Shown here: piece after piece, positions 16,960-25,491 of the stretch
Layout of the letters: each line of letters opens with the position of its first letter
How positions within the stretch are numbered: position 1 is the stretch's first letter
NCBI GenBank assembly: GCA_002479455.1
Contig: DLNB01000033.1
Location: forward strand, 206 to 64,205
Direction of reading: 5' to 3'
Length of the DNA: 64,000 nucleotides
DNA from: Acetothermia bacterium UBA7521
GTDB taxonomy: Bacteria > Bipolaricaulota > Bipolaricaulia > Bipolaricaulales > Bipolaricaulaceae
Program-made: the position numbers and the translations under genes
Notes under the pieces: model-generated
Seen by the model: the letters and a program-made list of their open reading frames with translations, nothing else
Told to the model about the DNA's origin: nothing
Databases searched by the model: none

Positions 16960-17268
16960 TTAGAATGTCGCCCCGCACTGCTTGCAGCGGCGCAGTTTCT
17001 GCTTGTCCACCACGACCACCCCCAATCGACTGGGGACGCTGCACTCCGGACACACCACCTTCACCTTGGACACGTGAAGCGGAGACTCCCGCTTGATGAT
17101 CCCCGGCTCGCGCACTGCCTGGGTGGGACGCTGGTGCTTGGTCACGATGTTGACCCCCTCCACCAGGACGCGGTCCTTCTCGGGAAATACCTGGAGGATC
17201 TTGCCGACCTTGCCCCGGTCCTCGCCCGAGACCACCTTGACCCGATCCCCCTTGCGCACCTTCCGCAT
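16960..17268 (-). CDS. rplX: 50S ribosomal protein L24 with zinc-ribbon tail
   Basis: A 102-residue L24, an early assembly factor for the 50S subunit. The KOW motif is KGDRVKVVSGEDRGKVGKIL (6-25), followed by VEGVNIVTKHQRPTQ. The C-terminus carries two CxxC pairs (C73, C76 and C95, C98) in CPEC and CKQCG, indicating a small zinc ribbon that is found in many but not all bacterial L24 proteins. It is separated from rplN by 16 bp containing GGAGGAGCG. Confidence 0.96.
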   Translation of the reverse strand: MRKVRKGDRVKVVSGEDRGKVGKILQVFPEKDRVLVEGVNIVTKHQRPTQAVREPGIIKRESPLHVSKVKVVCPECSVPSRLGVVVVDKQKLRRCKQCGATF

Positions 17269-17284
17269 CGCTCCTCCCCGCTTC

Positions 17285-17647
17285 CTACACGACCTCTGGG
17301 GCGACGGAGATGATCCGCATCATCCCCCGCTCCCGCAGCTCACGCGCCACCGGCCCGAATACCCGGGTCCCAAGCGGCTGCAAGGTCTTATCCACCAACA
17401 CGACCGCGTTGTCGTCGAAGCGAATCGTGCTCCCATCGTCGCGGCGAAAGGCAACCCGAGTCCGCACCACCACCCCGCGCACGATGTTTCCTTTCGTGAA
17501 CTCCGAAGTCGGGATCCGCTTCTTGACCGAGGCGACCACGATATCGCCAATCCCCGCTTGGCTCTTCTTGCCCAGCACGTTGATGCACTCCACTTCTTTG
17601 ACCCCGGTGTTGTCGGCCACGCCCAGCCGTGTCGTTGGGAAAATCAT
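17285..17647 (-). CDS. rplN: 50S ribosomal protein L14
   Basis: A 120-residue L14 at the subunit interface. LGVADNTGVKEVECINVLG, GDIVVASVKKRIP and VFGPVARELRERGMMRIISVAPEVV are hallmark segments. The ATG at 17647 is set by homology and follows the rpsQ stop by 4 nt; a longer open frame upstream overlaps rpsQ and is not coding. Confidence 0.96.
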   Translation of the reverse strand: MIFPTTRLGVADNTGVKEVECINVLGKKSQAGIGDIVVASVKKRIPTSEFTKGNIVRGVVVRTRVAFRRDDGSTIRFDDNAVVLVDKTLQPLGTRVFGPVARELRERGMMRIISVAPEVV

Positions 17648-17651
17648 CGTC

Positions 17652-17897
17652 TCACCCTTCCGCGCGGCGCATGATCTCCAGCAGCCGCCACCGCTTAAGT
17701 TTGGACAGAGGACGCGCCTCCTCAATGCGCACGACGTCTCCCACCCGCGCCTGGCCTGCCTCGTCGTGCGCGTAGTACTTCGTGCGTCGCCGCTGCCGCT
17801 TGTGGTAGAGAGGGGCCTCGACAAGGCGCTCTTCCACCACAACCACTGTCTTCAACATCGAGTTGCTGATCACCCGACCAATTCGTTGTCTACGCAT
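17652..17897 (-). CDS. rpsQ: 30S ribosomal protein S17
   Basis: An 81-residue S17 with an OB fold. RRQRIGRVISNSMLKTVVVVEERLVEAPLYHK and the later RRRTKYYAHDEAGQARVGDVVRIEEARPLSK are typical. It overlaps the rpmC 3' end by 8 bases, implying translational coupling. Confidence 0.97.
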   Translation of the reverse strand: MRRQRIGRVISNSMLKTVVVVEERLVEAPLYHKRQRRRTKYYAHDEAGQARVGDVVRIEEARPLSKLKRWRLLEIMRRAEG

Positions 17898-18081
17898 GAT
17901 CCCGTTCCTCGAGCAGAGTCAACGCACGGGCGATGTCGCGCTTCGTCTTCCCGATCTCAGCGGTGTTCGACAGTCGCCCTGAAGCGAGCTGGAACCGCAA
18001 TGTGAAAAGCTTCTTCTTGCTCTCCCCCACCTGAGCCTGAAGCTCATCAGCAGAGAGTTCTCGCAGTTCCCGGGCGTTCAT
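17890..18081 (-). CDS. rpmC: 50S ribosomal protein L29
   Basis: A 63-residue helical L29 located beside the exit tunnel, where it helps dock SRP and trigger factor. The LRELSADELQAQVGESKKKLFTLRFQLASGRLSNTAEI segment with its R-x2-IAR motif near the end identifies it. Its ATG overlaps the rplP stop by 4 nt. Confidence 0.96.
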   Translation of the reverse strand: MNARELRELSADELQAQVGESKKKLFTLRFQLASGRLSNTAEIGKTKRDIARALTLLEERDHA

Positions 18082-18506
18082 CGCTCCCCTCCCAATTGGA
18101 ACCGAGCCCTGAGCTGAGTCGGAATCGGCAGCTTACAGGATACGCGGCGGTGGATCTCCTTGGCCTCGACCTCGGTCACTCCCGAGAACTCGAACATGAC
18201 CCGCCCCGGCCGAACCACCGCAACCCAGTTCACCACTTCACCTTTTCCTTTTCCCATTCGCGACTCGGCAGCAAGCTTCGTGTACGGCTTGTCCGGAAAG
18301 ATCCTGACCCACACCCGCCCGCGGTGGGTGCCACGGGCAAGAGCCGTGCGCACCGCCTCAATCTGCTGGCTGGTGACCCACGCCGGGGCAAGAGCCTGGA
18401 TCCCGAACTCCCCGAACGCCACCTCCGAACCACGACTGGCAATCCCCTTCATCCGTCCACGATGCTGCTTGCGGTACTTCGTTCGCTTGGGGAAGAGGGC
18501 GGGCAT
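18078..18506 (-). CDS. rplP: 50S ribosomal protein L16
   Basis: A 142-residue L16 near the peptidyl transferase centre and A-site tRNA. PKRTKYRKQHRGRMKGIASRGSEVAFGEFGIQAL, VWVRIFPDKPYTKLAAESRMGKGKGEVVNWVAVV and the final LPIPTQL segment are diagnostic. It starts one base after the rpsC stop. Confidence 0.97.
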   Translation of the reverse strand: MPALFPKRTKYRKQHRGRMKGIASRGSEVAFGEFGIQALAPAWVTSQQIEAVRTALARGTHRGRVWVRIFPDKPYTKLAAESRMGKGKGEVVNWVAVVRPGRVMFEFSGVTEVEAKEIHRRVSCKLPIPTQLRARFQLGGER

Positions 18507-18507
18507 C

Positions 18508-19170
18508 TCACTTCACCTCCGACCCGGAGCGGTCGGACATCGACCAAACCTCGCCGCGGAACACCCACGCCTTGACCCCGATCACGCCGTACTTTGTCCA
18601 CGCCTCAGCTAGCCCGTAGTCCACATCGGCCCGCAAGGTGTGCAGGGGAACACGCCCTTCCTTCATCTCCACCGATCGAGAGATCTCAGCGCCTCCGAGG
18701 CGTCCGGAGATGCGGATCTTCGCCCCCTGGGCCCCAGCGGCGATGATCCGACGCAAGGTCTCCTTCATCGCCCGGTAGGGGTTGATCCGGTTCTCAATCT
18801 GGAAGGCAACGTCTTGAGCGACAAGGGGCGCTTCAAGCTCCGGGCGCTCGACTTCCATGACCCCAATCCGCACCTCGCGCCCCACAAGCTGAGAAAGCCT
18901 CTCCTGCAAGGCGGCGATCTCCGCTCCTCCCCTCCCAATAATGATCCCGGGCCGCGCCGCGCGAATCGTCACCGTAACCCGTCCCTCCGTCGTCCGCTCA
19001 ATGAGGGTTTCGGCAAGCCCTGAACCCTTGTACGCCTTGTGAATCTCCGCTCGGAGACGGTAGTCCTCGGCCACGTACTTCGGGACCTGGGTGTCGGAGG
19101 CGAACCAGTTCGAGCGCCATTTCCTCAACACCCCAATCCGGAACCCCACCGGATGCGTCTTGTGACCCAC
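18508..19170 (-). CDS. rpsC: 30S ribosomal protein S3
   Basis: A 220-residue S3 with an N-terminal type II KH domain (GIIIGRGGAEIAALQERLSQL carries the GxxG loop) and the S3 C-terminal domain (INPYRAMKETLRRIIAAGAQGAKIRISGRLGGAEISRSV). It lines the mRNA entry tunnel. MGHKTHPVGFRIGV gives the start, overlapping rplV by one base. Confidence 0.97.
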   Translation of the reverse strand: MGHKTHPVGFRIGVLRKWRSNWFASDTQVPKYVAEDYRLRAEIHKAYKGSGLAETLIERTTEGRVTVTIRAARPGIIIGRGGAEIAALQERLSQLVGREVRIGVMEVERPELEAPLVAQDVAFQIENRINPYRAMKETLRRIIAAGAQGAKIRISGRLGGAEISRSVEMKEGRVPLHTLRADVDYGLAEAWTKYGVIGVKAWVFRGEVWSMSDRSGSEVK

Positions 19171-19511
19171 TACTCCTCCTTCTCCGCCACGGCCACGGTG
19201 ATGTGGGCCATCGCCCGCCGCACGATATCGGCCCGCCCGAATGCCCGCGGGTTCAACCGTCGAATCCGCGGCCCCTCATCCACCACCGCGCGCACGACGG
19301 AGAGCCTCTCCACGTCCAGTTCAAAGTTGTGCTCGGCGTTGGCCACTGCCGAGTCCAGCACCTTACGGATGTGGCGGCTCGCCTTCTTCGGTGACAAGGC
19401 CAGAACCCGCCTCGCCTCTGCCACGGGCTTCCCGCGGATCTCGTTGATCACAAGGCGTGCCTTGAGAGGGGACATCCGGACAAAGCGCGCTTTAGCTATT
19501 GCTTCCCGCAT
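19170..19511 (-). CDS. rplV: 50S ribosomal protein L22
   Basis: A 113-residue L22 whose hairpin lines the exit tunnel. AKARFVRMSPLKARLVINEIRGKPVAEA at the start and RRLNPRAFGRADIVRRAMAHITVAVAE near the end match the family. It follows rpsS by 13 bp. Confidence 0.97.
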   Translation of the reverse strand: MREAIAKARFVRMSPLKARLVINEIRGKPVAEARRVLALSPKKASRHIRKVLDSAVANAEHNFELDVERLSVVRAVVDEGPRIRRLNPRAFGRADIVRRAMAHITVAVAEKEE

Positions 19512-19524
19512 CCTGTCACCTCGA

Positions 19525-19806
19525 TCACTTCGGCACCGCTGTCTTCTTCTTCACGCCGCCGTGGCCGCGGAACACGCGAGTGGGAGCGAACTCCCCTAGA
19601 CGGTGTCCAATCATGGCCTCGGTCACGCGAACCGGAATGTGCGTGCGTCCGTTGTGAACACGGATCGTGACCCCGACCATCTCCGGCGTGATCATCGAGC
19701 TTCGGGCCCACGTGATGATCTCCGTGATCTCCCCACGCTTGAGCTTGGCCAGCTTCTCCAGAACGTCGGGAGCCACAAAGGGTCCCTTCTTCTTCGACCG
19801 CGCCAT
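19525..19806 (-). CDS. rpsS: 30S ribosomal protein S19
   Basis: A 93-residue S19 of the small-subunit head. MARSKKKGPFVAPDVLEKLAKL fixes the ATG at 19806, one base after the rplB stop; TWARSSMITPEMVGVTIRVHNGRTHIPVRV and GHRLGEFAPTRVFRGHG are diagnostic. Longer open frames on the same strand run antisense-free through rplB but in a different frame and are shadows. Confidence 0.97.
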   Translation of the reverse strand: MARSKKKGPFVAPDVLEKLAKLKRGEITEIITWARSSMITPEMVGVTIRVHNGRTHIPVRVTEAMIGHRLGEFAPTRVFRGHGGVKKKTAVPK

Positions 19807-19807
19807 G

Positions 19808-20629
19808 TCACTTCCTCCTCTTGAGGATCTTGCTGTCGCTCGCCTTGTCCTTGCGTGTGGGTACGCCCCGGGCGAGCTTTCCCCATGGCGTCTTCGACGG
19901 TCGACCCTCACCGGTGCGACCCTCGCCGCCTCCGTGCGGGTGATCGTCGGCTCCCATCGCCACCCCACGCACGCTCGGACGTCGCCCGAGGTGCCGCACC
20001 CGGCCCGCCTTGCCGTGGCGCACGTTCTTATGATCGGGGTTGCTGACCCGGCCCACCGTGGCCATGCACCCCAACGCGAACACGCGGATCTCTCCCGACG
20101 GAAGCCGGAGAATGGCCCGGTCTTCCTCGCGCCCCAACAGCTGAGCCGCTGTGCCTGCCGCCCGAGCGATCTTGCCCTTCGAACCGGGTCGCAGCTCCAC
20201 ATTGTGCACGAACGTCCCGGCTGGGATCCGTTCCAACGGCAAGGCATTGCCCGCCTTCGGCTCAGCATTCGCCCCTGCCTCAACCGTGTCGCCAACCCGA
20301 AGTTCGAGCGGTGCAAGAATGTACCGCTTCTCCCCATCCGCGTAGTGAAGAAGGGTGATCCAAGCCGACCGGTTGGGGTCGTATTCCACCGAGACAACCC
20401 GCGCTGAAACCCCGGTCTTCTCCCGGGCGAAGTCGATCCACCGGTAGCGCCGCTTGTGGCCGCTGCCCCGATGCCGGGACGTAATCCGCCCTTGGTTGTT
20501 GCGGCCCACGCTGCGCGAGAGCGAGGCCAACAGCCCTTTCTCGGGTTTGTCCCCCGTGAGATCCACATAGTCGGGGACCACCGCATGGCGCTGCCCGGGC
20601 GTAACAGGCTTGAGCTTCTTCAGGCCCAT
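19808..20629 (-). CDS. rplB: 50S ribosomal protein L2
   Basis: A 273-residue L2, important for subunit joining and near the peptidyl transferase centre. GRNNQGRITSRHRGSGHKRRYRWIDF, the SH3/OB core and the C-terminal DHPHGGGEGR loop with its essential histidine are present. That loop begins MGADDHPHGGG rather than the common MNPVDHPHGGG, a small deviation. Placement after rplW is standard. Confidence 0.97.
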   Translation of the reverse strand: MGLKKLKPVTPGQRHAVVPDYVDLTGDKPEKGLLASLSRSVGRNNQGRITSRHRGSGHKRRYRWIDFAREKTGVSARVVSVEYDPNRSAWITLLHYADGEKRYILAPLELRVGDTVEAGANAEPKAGNALPLERIPAGTFVHNVELRPGSKGKIARAAGTAAQLLGREEDRAILRLPSGEIRVFALGCMATVGRVSNPDHKNVRHGKAGRVRHLGRRPSVRGVAMGADDHPHGGGEGRTGEGRPSKTPWGKLARGVPTRKDKASDSKILKRRK

Positions 20630-20635
20630 ATCACC

Positions 20636-20935
20636 TCACCCCACAATGTCAATCTTGTGGCCCGGGGCGAGCTTGACAATAGCCCGCCGCTCACCTGAAG
20701 TCCGCCCGTGACGTCGGTCCAGACGGGTTCGGCGCGGCTTGCCCGACCGGTTCATGACCCACACCCGTGCGACCTTCACCCCAAACAGACTTTCGACCGC
20801 AGTGCGGATCTCCTGCTTACCCGCATCCGTCGCCACCTCGAACGTGTACTTCCCTTCTTCCATCCCCCGCCAGGTTTTCTCGGAGAGAACTGGGCGCATC
20901 ACGATATCCTCCAAATGCCGCTCTCTATTCGCCAT
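20636..20935 (-). CDS. rplW: 50S ribosomal protein L23
   Basis: A 99-residue L23 at the tunnel exit, the docking site for trigger factor and SRP. IVMRPVLSEKTWRGMEEGKYTFEVATDAGKQEIRTAVESLFGVKV is the family core, and the end contains KLAPGHKIDIV. It overlaps rplD by 11 bases. Confidence 0.96.
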   Translation of the reverse strand: MANRERHLEDIVMRPVLSEKTWRGMEEGKYTFEVATDAGKQEIRTAVESLFGVKVARVWVMNRSGKPRRTRLDRRHGRTSGERRAIVKLAPGHKIDIVG

Positions 20936-21569
20936 CGCTCAGTCGCTCCTCCAATGCCCGAACCGCATCCGCGGTGAGCAGGATCCCGTCGTGACCGAGC
21001 ACCTCGTACACGGTGAGGGCGTCGGCGCGGGCGCAGGTTACACCTGGGATGTTGGCGAACGATTTCGCCACTGGAACGCCGTATTCTTCAGGGGCCACGA
21101 TGATGAGTGTCTTCGGAGGGCAGGACAATCGATCGAGAAGGTCAATCGCGTCCTTTGTTCGCGGTTTGGCGAACCCGATCCGGTCAATGACCTGGACCTT
21201 CCCGTCCTGGAAGCGAGCGGACAGCGCGGTTGCGAGGGCCTTTCGCCGCATTCGGGTCGGGAGAACGAGATCCCACTCCCGTGGCCGAGGCCCGAACGTC
21301 ACGCCTCCGTGGCGCCAGATCGGGGATCGTGTCGAACCGTGACGCGCCCGACCCGTGTGCTTCTGGGCCCACGGCTTGCGTCCGCCGCCCGACACCTCGC
21401 CCCGCGTCTTCGTGGCCGCCGTGCCCTGGCGCTTGTTCAAAAGCTGAATGCGCACGGCGCGGTGGAGGAGGTCCGCCGACACCGGCTGGCCAAACACCGC
21501 CTCCGATAGAACCGTTTCGGCTGCCTTGTCCGTCGAAGCATCAAACCTGTGCAGGGAGACGTTAGGCAT
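20925..21569 (-). CDS. rplD: 50S ribosomal protein L4
   Basis: A 214-residue L4 whose loop reaches into the exit tunnel. The loop segment RQGTAATKTRGEVSGGGRKPWAQKHTGRARHGSTRSPIWRHGGVTFGPRPR is conserved. In E. coli L4 represses the S10 operon; no equivalent leader is obvious here because the operon is fused to str. It overlaps rplC by 8 bases. Confidence 0.97.
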   Translation of the reverse strand: MPNVSLHRFDASTDKAAETVLSEAVFGQPVSADLLHRAVRIQLLNKRQGTAATKTRGEVSGGGRKPWAQKHTGRARHGSTRSPIWRHGGVTFGPRPREWDLVLPTRMRRKALATALSARFQDGKVQVIDRIGFAKPRTKDAIDLLDRLSCPPKTLIIVAPEEYGVPVAKSFANIPGVTCARADALTVYEVLGHDGILLTADAVRALEERLSDGE

Positions 21570-22182
21570 GGTGTTTCCTTATGCGAAGCGTGCCCGACCG
21601 CGGGCCAGGGACAGATCCCCGGACCACCAGGAGCTTCCGTCCCGGATCGACGGCGAGTACCGCCATGTTGCGCACGGTGACCCGTTCCGTTCCGTCATGC
21701 CCAGGGTACTTCTTTCCCTTGACGACCTTGCCCAGCCCCCGCCCCGCAGCTCCGGGCCGCCGGAACCACTTGTGCCCGTGAGACCTGGGCCGCGAGTGGA
21801 ACCCCCATCGCTTGATCGTCCCCTGAAACCCTTTTCCCTTAGAGATCCCGGTGATGTCTACCTTTTCCCCTGCCGAGAAGAGATCGATCCCCACTTCCGC
21901 CCCAGCGGAGAATTCGTCCGGGTTTTGCACCCGCACCTCGTAGACGTGTTTTCGCGGGGAAACGCCGAGCTTGCGAAAGCGGCCCAGCATGGGCCGCTTG
22001 ACCTTCCGCTCCGAGATCGCGCCGGCGCCGAGCTGCACGGCCACGTACCCATGATGCTCGGCCGTCTTCACCTCAACGACCACCGACGGCTCAACCTGAA
22101 TCACGGTGGCCGCAACAGCTCGACCGTCCCCATCGAACCACTGCGTCATCCCGACTTTGCGCCCGATCAACTCGAGTGGCAT
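21562..22182 (-). CDS. rplC: 50S ribosomal protein L3
   Basis: A 206-residue L3, an early 50S assembly protein. LIGRKVGMTQWFDGDGRAV at the start, DITGISKGKGFQGTIKRWGFHSRPRSHGHKWFRRPGAAG, and the terminal GSVPGPRSGTLRIRKH are diagnostic. I choose the ATG at 22182; a GTG at 22194 that overlaps the rpsJ stop is an alternative adding four residues. Confidence 0.96.
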   Translation of the reverse strand: MPLELIGRKVGMTQWFDGDGRAVAATVIQVEPSVVVEVKTAEHHGYVAVQLGAGAISERKVKRPMLGRFRKLGVSPRKHVYEVRVQNPDEFSAGAEVGIDLFSAGEKVDITGISKGKGFQGTIKRWGFHSRPRSHGHKWFRRPGAAGRGLGKVVKGKKYPGHDGTERVTVRNMAVLAVDPGRKLLVVRGSVPGPRSGTLRIRKHHA

Positions 22183-22190
22183 CTCATTCC

Positions 22191-22499
22191 TCACAGTTTG
22201 ATCTCAATGTCAATCCCGGTCGGGAGCTCTACTTCCATCAGCGCGTTGATCGTGGCGGCCGTGGGCTCCTTGATGTCGATCAGCCGCCGGTGGACCTTGC
22301 GCTCGAAGTGCTCCATGGACCGCTTGTCGACGTGAGGCGAGCGCAGGACGGCGTACAGCCGCCGCTCTGTGGGCAACGGAATGGGACCGCTCACCTTGGC
22401 TCGGCTCGCCATTGCCGTGTCCACGATCTTCCGCACGGCGGCGTCTACGAGCTCGTGGTCGTAGCTCTGTACTTTGATCCTGATCTTTTCCCTAGCCAT
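22191..22499 (-). CDS. rpsJ: 30S ribosomal protein S10
   Basis: A 102-residue S10, also NusE in antitermination. IRIKVQSYDHELVDAAVRKIVDTA and GPIPLPTERRLYAVLRSPHVDKRSMEHFERKVHRRLIDI are diagnostic. It follows fusA directly with an 8-nt overlap, so tuf, which often lies between fusA and rpsJ, is missing here and str and S10 operons are joined. Confidence 0.97.
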   Translation of the reverse strand: MAREKIRIKVQSYDHELVDAAVRKIVDTAMASRAKVSGPIPLPTERRLYAVLRSPHVDKRSMEHFERKVHRRLIDIKEPTAATINALMEVELPTGIDIEIKL

Positions 22500-24573
22500 C
22501 GTACCCTCGACTCCTCAACACCTCACGCGCAATTCCTTCCGGCACCTCGTCGTAACGGGTCACCCGAAGGGTATGAACCGCACGTCCCTGCGTTAGGGAC
22601 CTCAACTGGGTGGCGTACCCGAACGTTTCTCCTAACGGGATGGCACACCGAATGACATCCACCACCCCCCGGGTTTGAATGGACTGGACTTCGCCTCTCC
22701 GGCGACCCAAATCCGAAACCACCTCACCGAGATACTCGGTGGGCGTGATTATATCTCCCTCCGCGACAGGTTCCAGGAGGAGGCTCTTCCCCTCCTCGAG
22801 CGCCCGACGCAGCGCCTGGGTCCCACACGCCTCAAACGCCACATCCGACGAATCCACGGGATGCGACCGCCCTCCATGGAGTACGGCCCGCAGGTCTGTC
22901 AGTGGGAACCCCCCAATCGGACTCGCTCCCAACCCTCCCTCAATCCCTCGCCGGGTCGCTTCCACGAGTTCCGGCGCCAACGCCTCGGCCGGGGCCGTGG
23001 ACCGGAACTGGAATCCCACACCCCGCGGCAGCGGCTCGAACCGAACCAGGATCTTCGCGTACTGCCCGCGACCCGCTAGAACCTGCTCCCATTCCTCAGC
23101 GATGTCGACCGGGCGACGCAGCGTCTCGCGGTAGGCGACGATGGGCTTCCCCACACGGTGGGGAACTCCAAACTCCTCCTGGACCCGGCGCAACTGGACT
23201 TCGAGCTGAAGCTCTCCCATTCCCCCCACCAGAACCTGCCCGGTCGCTTCGTCATCCCTCACCTGGAACGTAGGATCCTCTTGGGAGATCCGGTTCAAGG
23301 CATCGCGCAGCGCCCTCTCTTCCCGTTCTGAGCGGGCCTCCACCGCGAAGAACACCACGGGATCCGGGAACGCAATCCGCTCCAGAAGCACGGGATGATC
23401 GGGGTCCGCGAGCGTCTCCCCGGTAGACACAGGGCCCGAGGCGATCATCCCCACGATCTCACCCGCTCCAACCCCGCCAAGGCGCTCGCGGCGATTGGCA
23501 TGGAGTCGAAACACACGGACCAAACGCACGTTGCGACCTGTCGCAACATTGAGCACTACCTCGCCTTCCTCCGCCCGCCCGGAGTAGACGCGCGTGTAGA
23601 GAAGCCGCTCCGCATAGGGATCGCTTGCCACCTTGAACACGAGCGCCGCAAACGGCTCATCGGCTGACGCACGCCGCGCCTCCCGGGTACCATCGGGAGC
23701 GAACCCGTGGACCGGTGGCACCTCCTCCGGTGAGGGCAGGAACTCCACCACCGCATCCAACACGGGTTGAATCCCCACGTTTTCAAGCGCGGCCCCCCCC
23801 AGTACGGGTACCCACAGCCGGTCGAGCGTCGCCGTCCGGACCGCCGCACAGAGGCTCTCCACAGGAATGTCCCCTCCCGCCAAATACCGCTCGGCAACGG
23901 CATCCGACACCTCAGACAGGCTCTCCAAGAGACGTTCCCGCCACTCCGCAGCTTCGGCCCCCACCTCCGCCGGGACGGACGCGGCCTCCACCCTCCGCCC
24001 GAAATCCTCGGGATCCCAGCGCAGAGTGGTCCAGCGGATGAGGTCCACCATCCCGAGAAGCCTTCCCTCTCCATCGCGCCACGGGAAGACAAGCGGAAGC
24101 ACCGTCGCTCCAAGCTTATCCACCATGTCCTGCACCGCACGCGAGAAATCGGATCCCACGCGGTCAAGCTTGTTCACAAACGCCAGCCGGGGAACACGGT
24201 AGCGATCGGCCTGGCGCCACACCGCCTCGGATTGGGATTCCACGCCTTCGACACCCGAGAAAAGAACGATCGCTCCGTCGAGAACCCGCAAACTCCGCTC
24301 GACCTCCGCCGTGAAGTCAACATGCCCCGGGGTATCGATGATGTTGATCGAGTGCCCATTCCACTCTACGGTTGTCGCGGCAGCGGTGATCGTGATCCCC
24401 CGCTCCCGCTCCTGGTCCATCCAGTCCATTTCGGCTGTGCCTTCGTGGACCTCCCCCATGCGGTGAATCTTGCCGGTGAAGTACAGGATGCGCTCGGTGA
24501 GGGTGGTCTTGCCGGCATCGATGTGGGCGATCACGCCAATGTTGCGGATTCTACGAACGTCGCCCTCCGCCAT
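22492..24573 (-). CDS. fusA: Elongation factor G
   Basis: A 693-residue translocation GTPase. G1 AHIDAGKTT (16-24), the switch I segment ERERGITITAAATT, G3 DTPGHVD, G4 NKLD, and the domain IV/V segments GRGQYAKILV and FGYATQLRSLTQGRA identify EF-G. Sequence in domain III (MGELQLEVQLRRVQEEFGVPH) departs from the common GELHLEI. Genomic position between rpsG and rpsJ marks it as the canonical translocase, though the divergence recalls duplicated EF-G variants; a second copy elsewhere cannot be excluded. The 27-bp gap after rpsG lacks a visible terminator. Confidence 0.95.
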   Translation of the reverse strand: MAEGDVRRIRNIGVIAHIDAGKTTLTERILYFTGKIHRMGEVHEGTAEMDWMDQERERGITITAAATTVEWNGHSINIIDTPGHVDFTAEVERSLRVLDGAIVLFSGVEGVESQSEAVWRQADRYRVPRLAFVNKLDRVGSDFSRAVQDMVDKLGATVLPLVFPWRDGEGRLLGMVDLIRWTTLRWDPEDFGRRVEAASVPAEVGAEAAEWRERLLESLSEVSDAVAERYLAGGDIPVESLCAAVRTATLDRLWVPVLGGAALENVGIQPVLDAVVEFLPSPEEVPPVHGFAPDGTREARRASADEPFAALVFKVASDPYAERLLYTRVYSGRAEEGEVVLNVATGRNVRLVRVFRLHANRRERLGGVGAGEIVGMIASGPVSTGETLADPDHPVLLERIAFPDPVVFFAVEARSEREERALRDALNRISQEDPTFQVRDDEATGQVLVGGMGELQLEVQLRRVQEEFGVPHRVGKPIVAYRETLRRPVDIAEEWEQVLAGRGQYAKILVRFEPLPRGVGFQFRSTAPAEALAPELVEATRRGIEGGLGASPIGGFPLTDLRAVLHGGRSHPVDSSDVAFEACGTQALRRALEEGKSLLLEPVAEGDIITPTEYLGEVVSDLGRRRGEVQSIQTRGVVDVIRCAIPLGETFGYATQLRSLTQGRAVHTLRVTRYDEVPEGIAREVLRSRGYDG

Positions 24574-24600
24574 CGGCGTGCCCCAAGAACCCTAAATAGA

Positions 24601-25074
24601 CTACCAGCGGTAGTGGGCGAACGCCCGGTTCGCCTCGGCCATGCGGTGAGCTTCCTGTCTCTTCTGGTAGGCTCCACCTTCGCCGCGGGCCGCAGCGGAG
24701 ATCTCGCCCGCCAGTCGCTCGGGCATCGTGCGCTCGGAACGAGCGCGCGCCGCCTGGATCATCCACCGCAGGGCGAGCATGGTCTGGCGGTGACCCGGCA
24801 CCTCGAACGGCACCTGGTATGCCGCGCCGCCCACCCGACGGGAACGGACCTCGATCTTGGGCATGCAGTTCTGCACAGCTTTGAGGAACGTATCCAACGC
24901 CGGGCCCTCGCCCCGGCGATCGAGGAGGTCGAACGCCGCGTACACCGTGCGGCGAGCCAGCGATTTCTTGCCATCCCACATCACGTAGTTGATGAGCTTC
25001 TCGACCAGTTTCGAACCCTGACGGATGTCTGCAGCAGCGTCCCGACCGGGGATGACGACATCGAATGTGGGCAC
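24601..25074 (-). CDS. rpsG: 30S ribosomal protein S7
   Basis: A 157-residue S7, primary organiser of the 30S head. LVEKLINYVMWDGKKSLARRTVYAAFDLL, VGGAAYQVPFEVPGHRQTMLALRWMIQAAR and GGAYQKRQEAHRMAEANRAFAHYRW are diagnostic. It begins immediately after the rpsL stop. Confidence 0.97.
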   Translation of the reverse strand: MPTFDVVIPGRDAAADIRQGSKLVEKLINYVMWDGKKSLARRTVYAAFDLLDRRGEGPALDTFLKAVQNCMPKIEVRSRRVGGAAYQVPFEVPGHRQTMLALRWMIQAARARSERTMPERLAGEISAAARGEGGAYQKRQEAHRMAEANRAFAHYRW

Positions 25075-25452
25075 CTAACCCTCCTTGGGACGGCGCATAC
25101 CGTACCGAGATCGTCCCTGACGGCGGCCCTCGACACCCGCGGTATCCAGCGCCCCGCGGATGATGTGGTACTTCACCCCGGGGAGGTCCTTCACCCGTCC
25201 ACCCCGCACGAGAACCAGGGAGTGCTCTTGAAGGTTGTGGCCCTCACCCGGAATGTACGCTGTCACCTCGCGCCCGTTGGAAAGGCGCACCCGGGCTACC
25301 TTCCGCAACGCGGAGTTCGGCTTCTTGGGGGTACGGGTGAACACGCGCAGGCATACACCTCGGCGTTGTGGGCAGCTGGCGAGAGCCACGGACTTGCTTT
25401 TCGACCGCTGCGGTTTGCGTCCATGTCGCACAAGTTGATTGAACGTTGGCAT
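25075..25452 (-). CDS. rpsL: 30S ribosomal protein S12
   Basis: A 125-residue S12 of the decoding centre. Numbering coincides with E. coli: K43 in TPKKPNSALRK and K88-D89 in GGRVKDLPG, the positions of streptomycin resistance and methylthiolation, are wild type. C27 and C34 form a CPQRRGVC knuckle. Start ATG has a strong GGAGG ribosome site in the 39-bp gap after rpoC, so rpsL opens the str part of the block. Confidence 0.97.
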   Translation of the reverse strand: MPTFNQLVRHGRKPQRSKSKSVALASCPQRRGVCLRVFTRTPKKPNSALRKVARVRLSNGREVTAYIPGEGHNLQEHSLVLVRGGRVKDLPGVKYHIIRGALDTAGVEGRRQGRSRYGMRRPKEG

Positions 25453-25491
25453 GTATCCTCCTCGGGATTCTAGGTCCCCCTCGACCGGGTT

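Noticed and set aside
18078..18612. Plus-strand ORFs opposite ribosomal proteins
   Set aside because: All are mirror frames of the verified minus-strand ribosomal genes.
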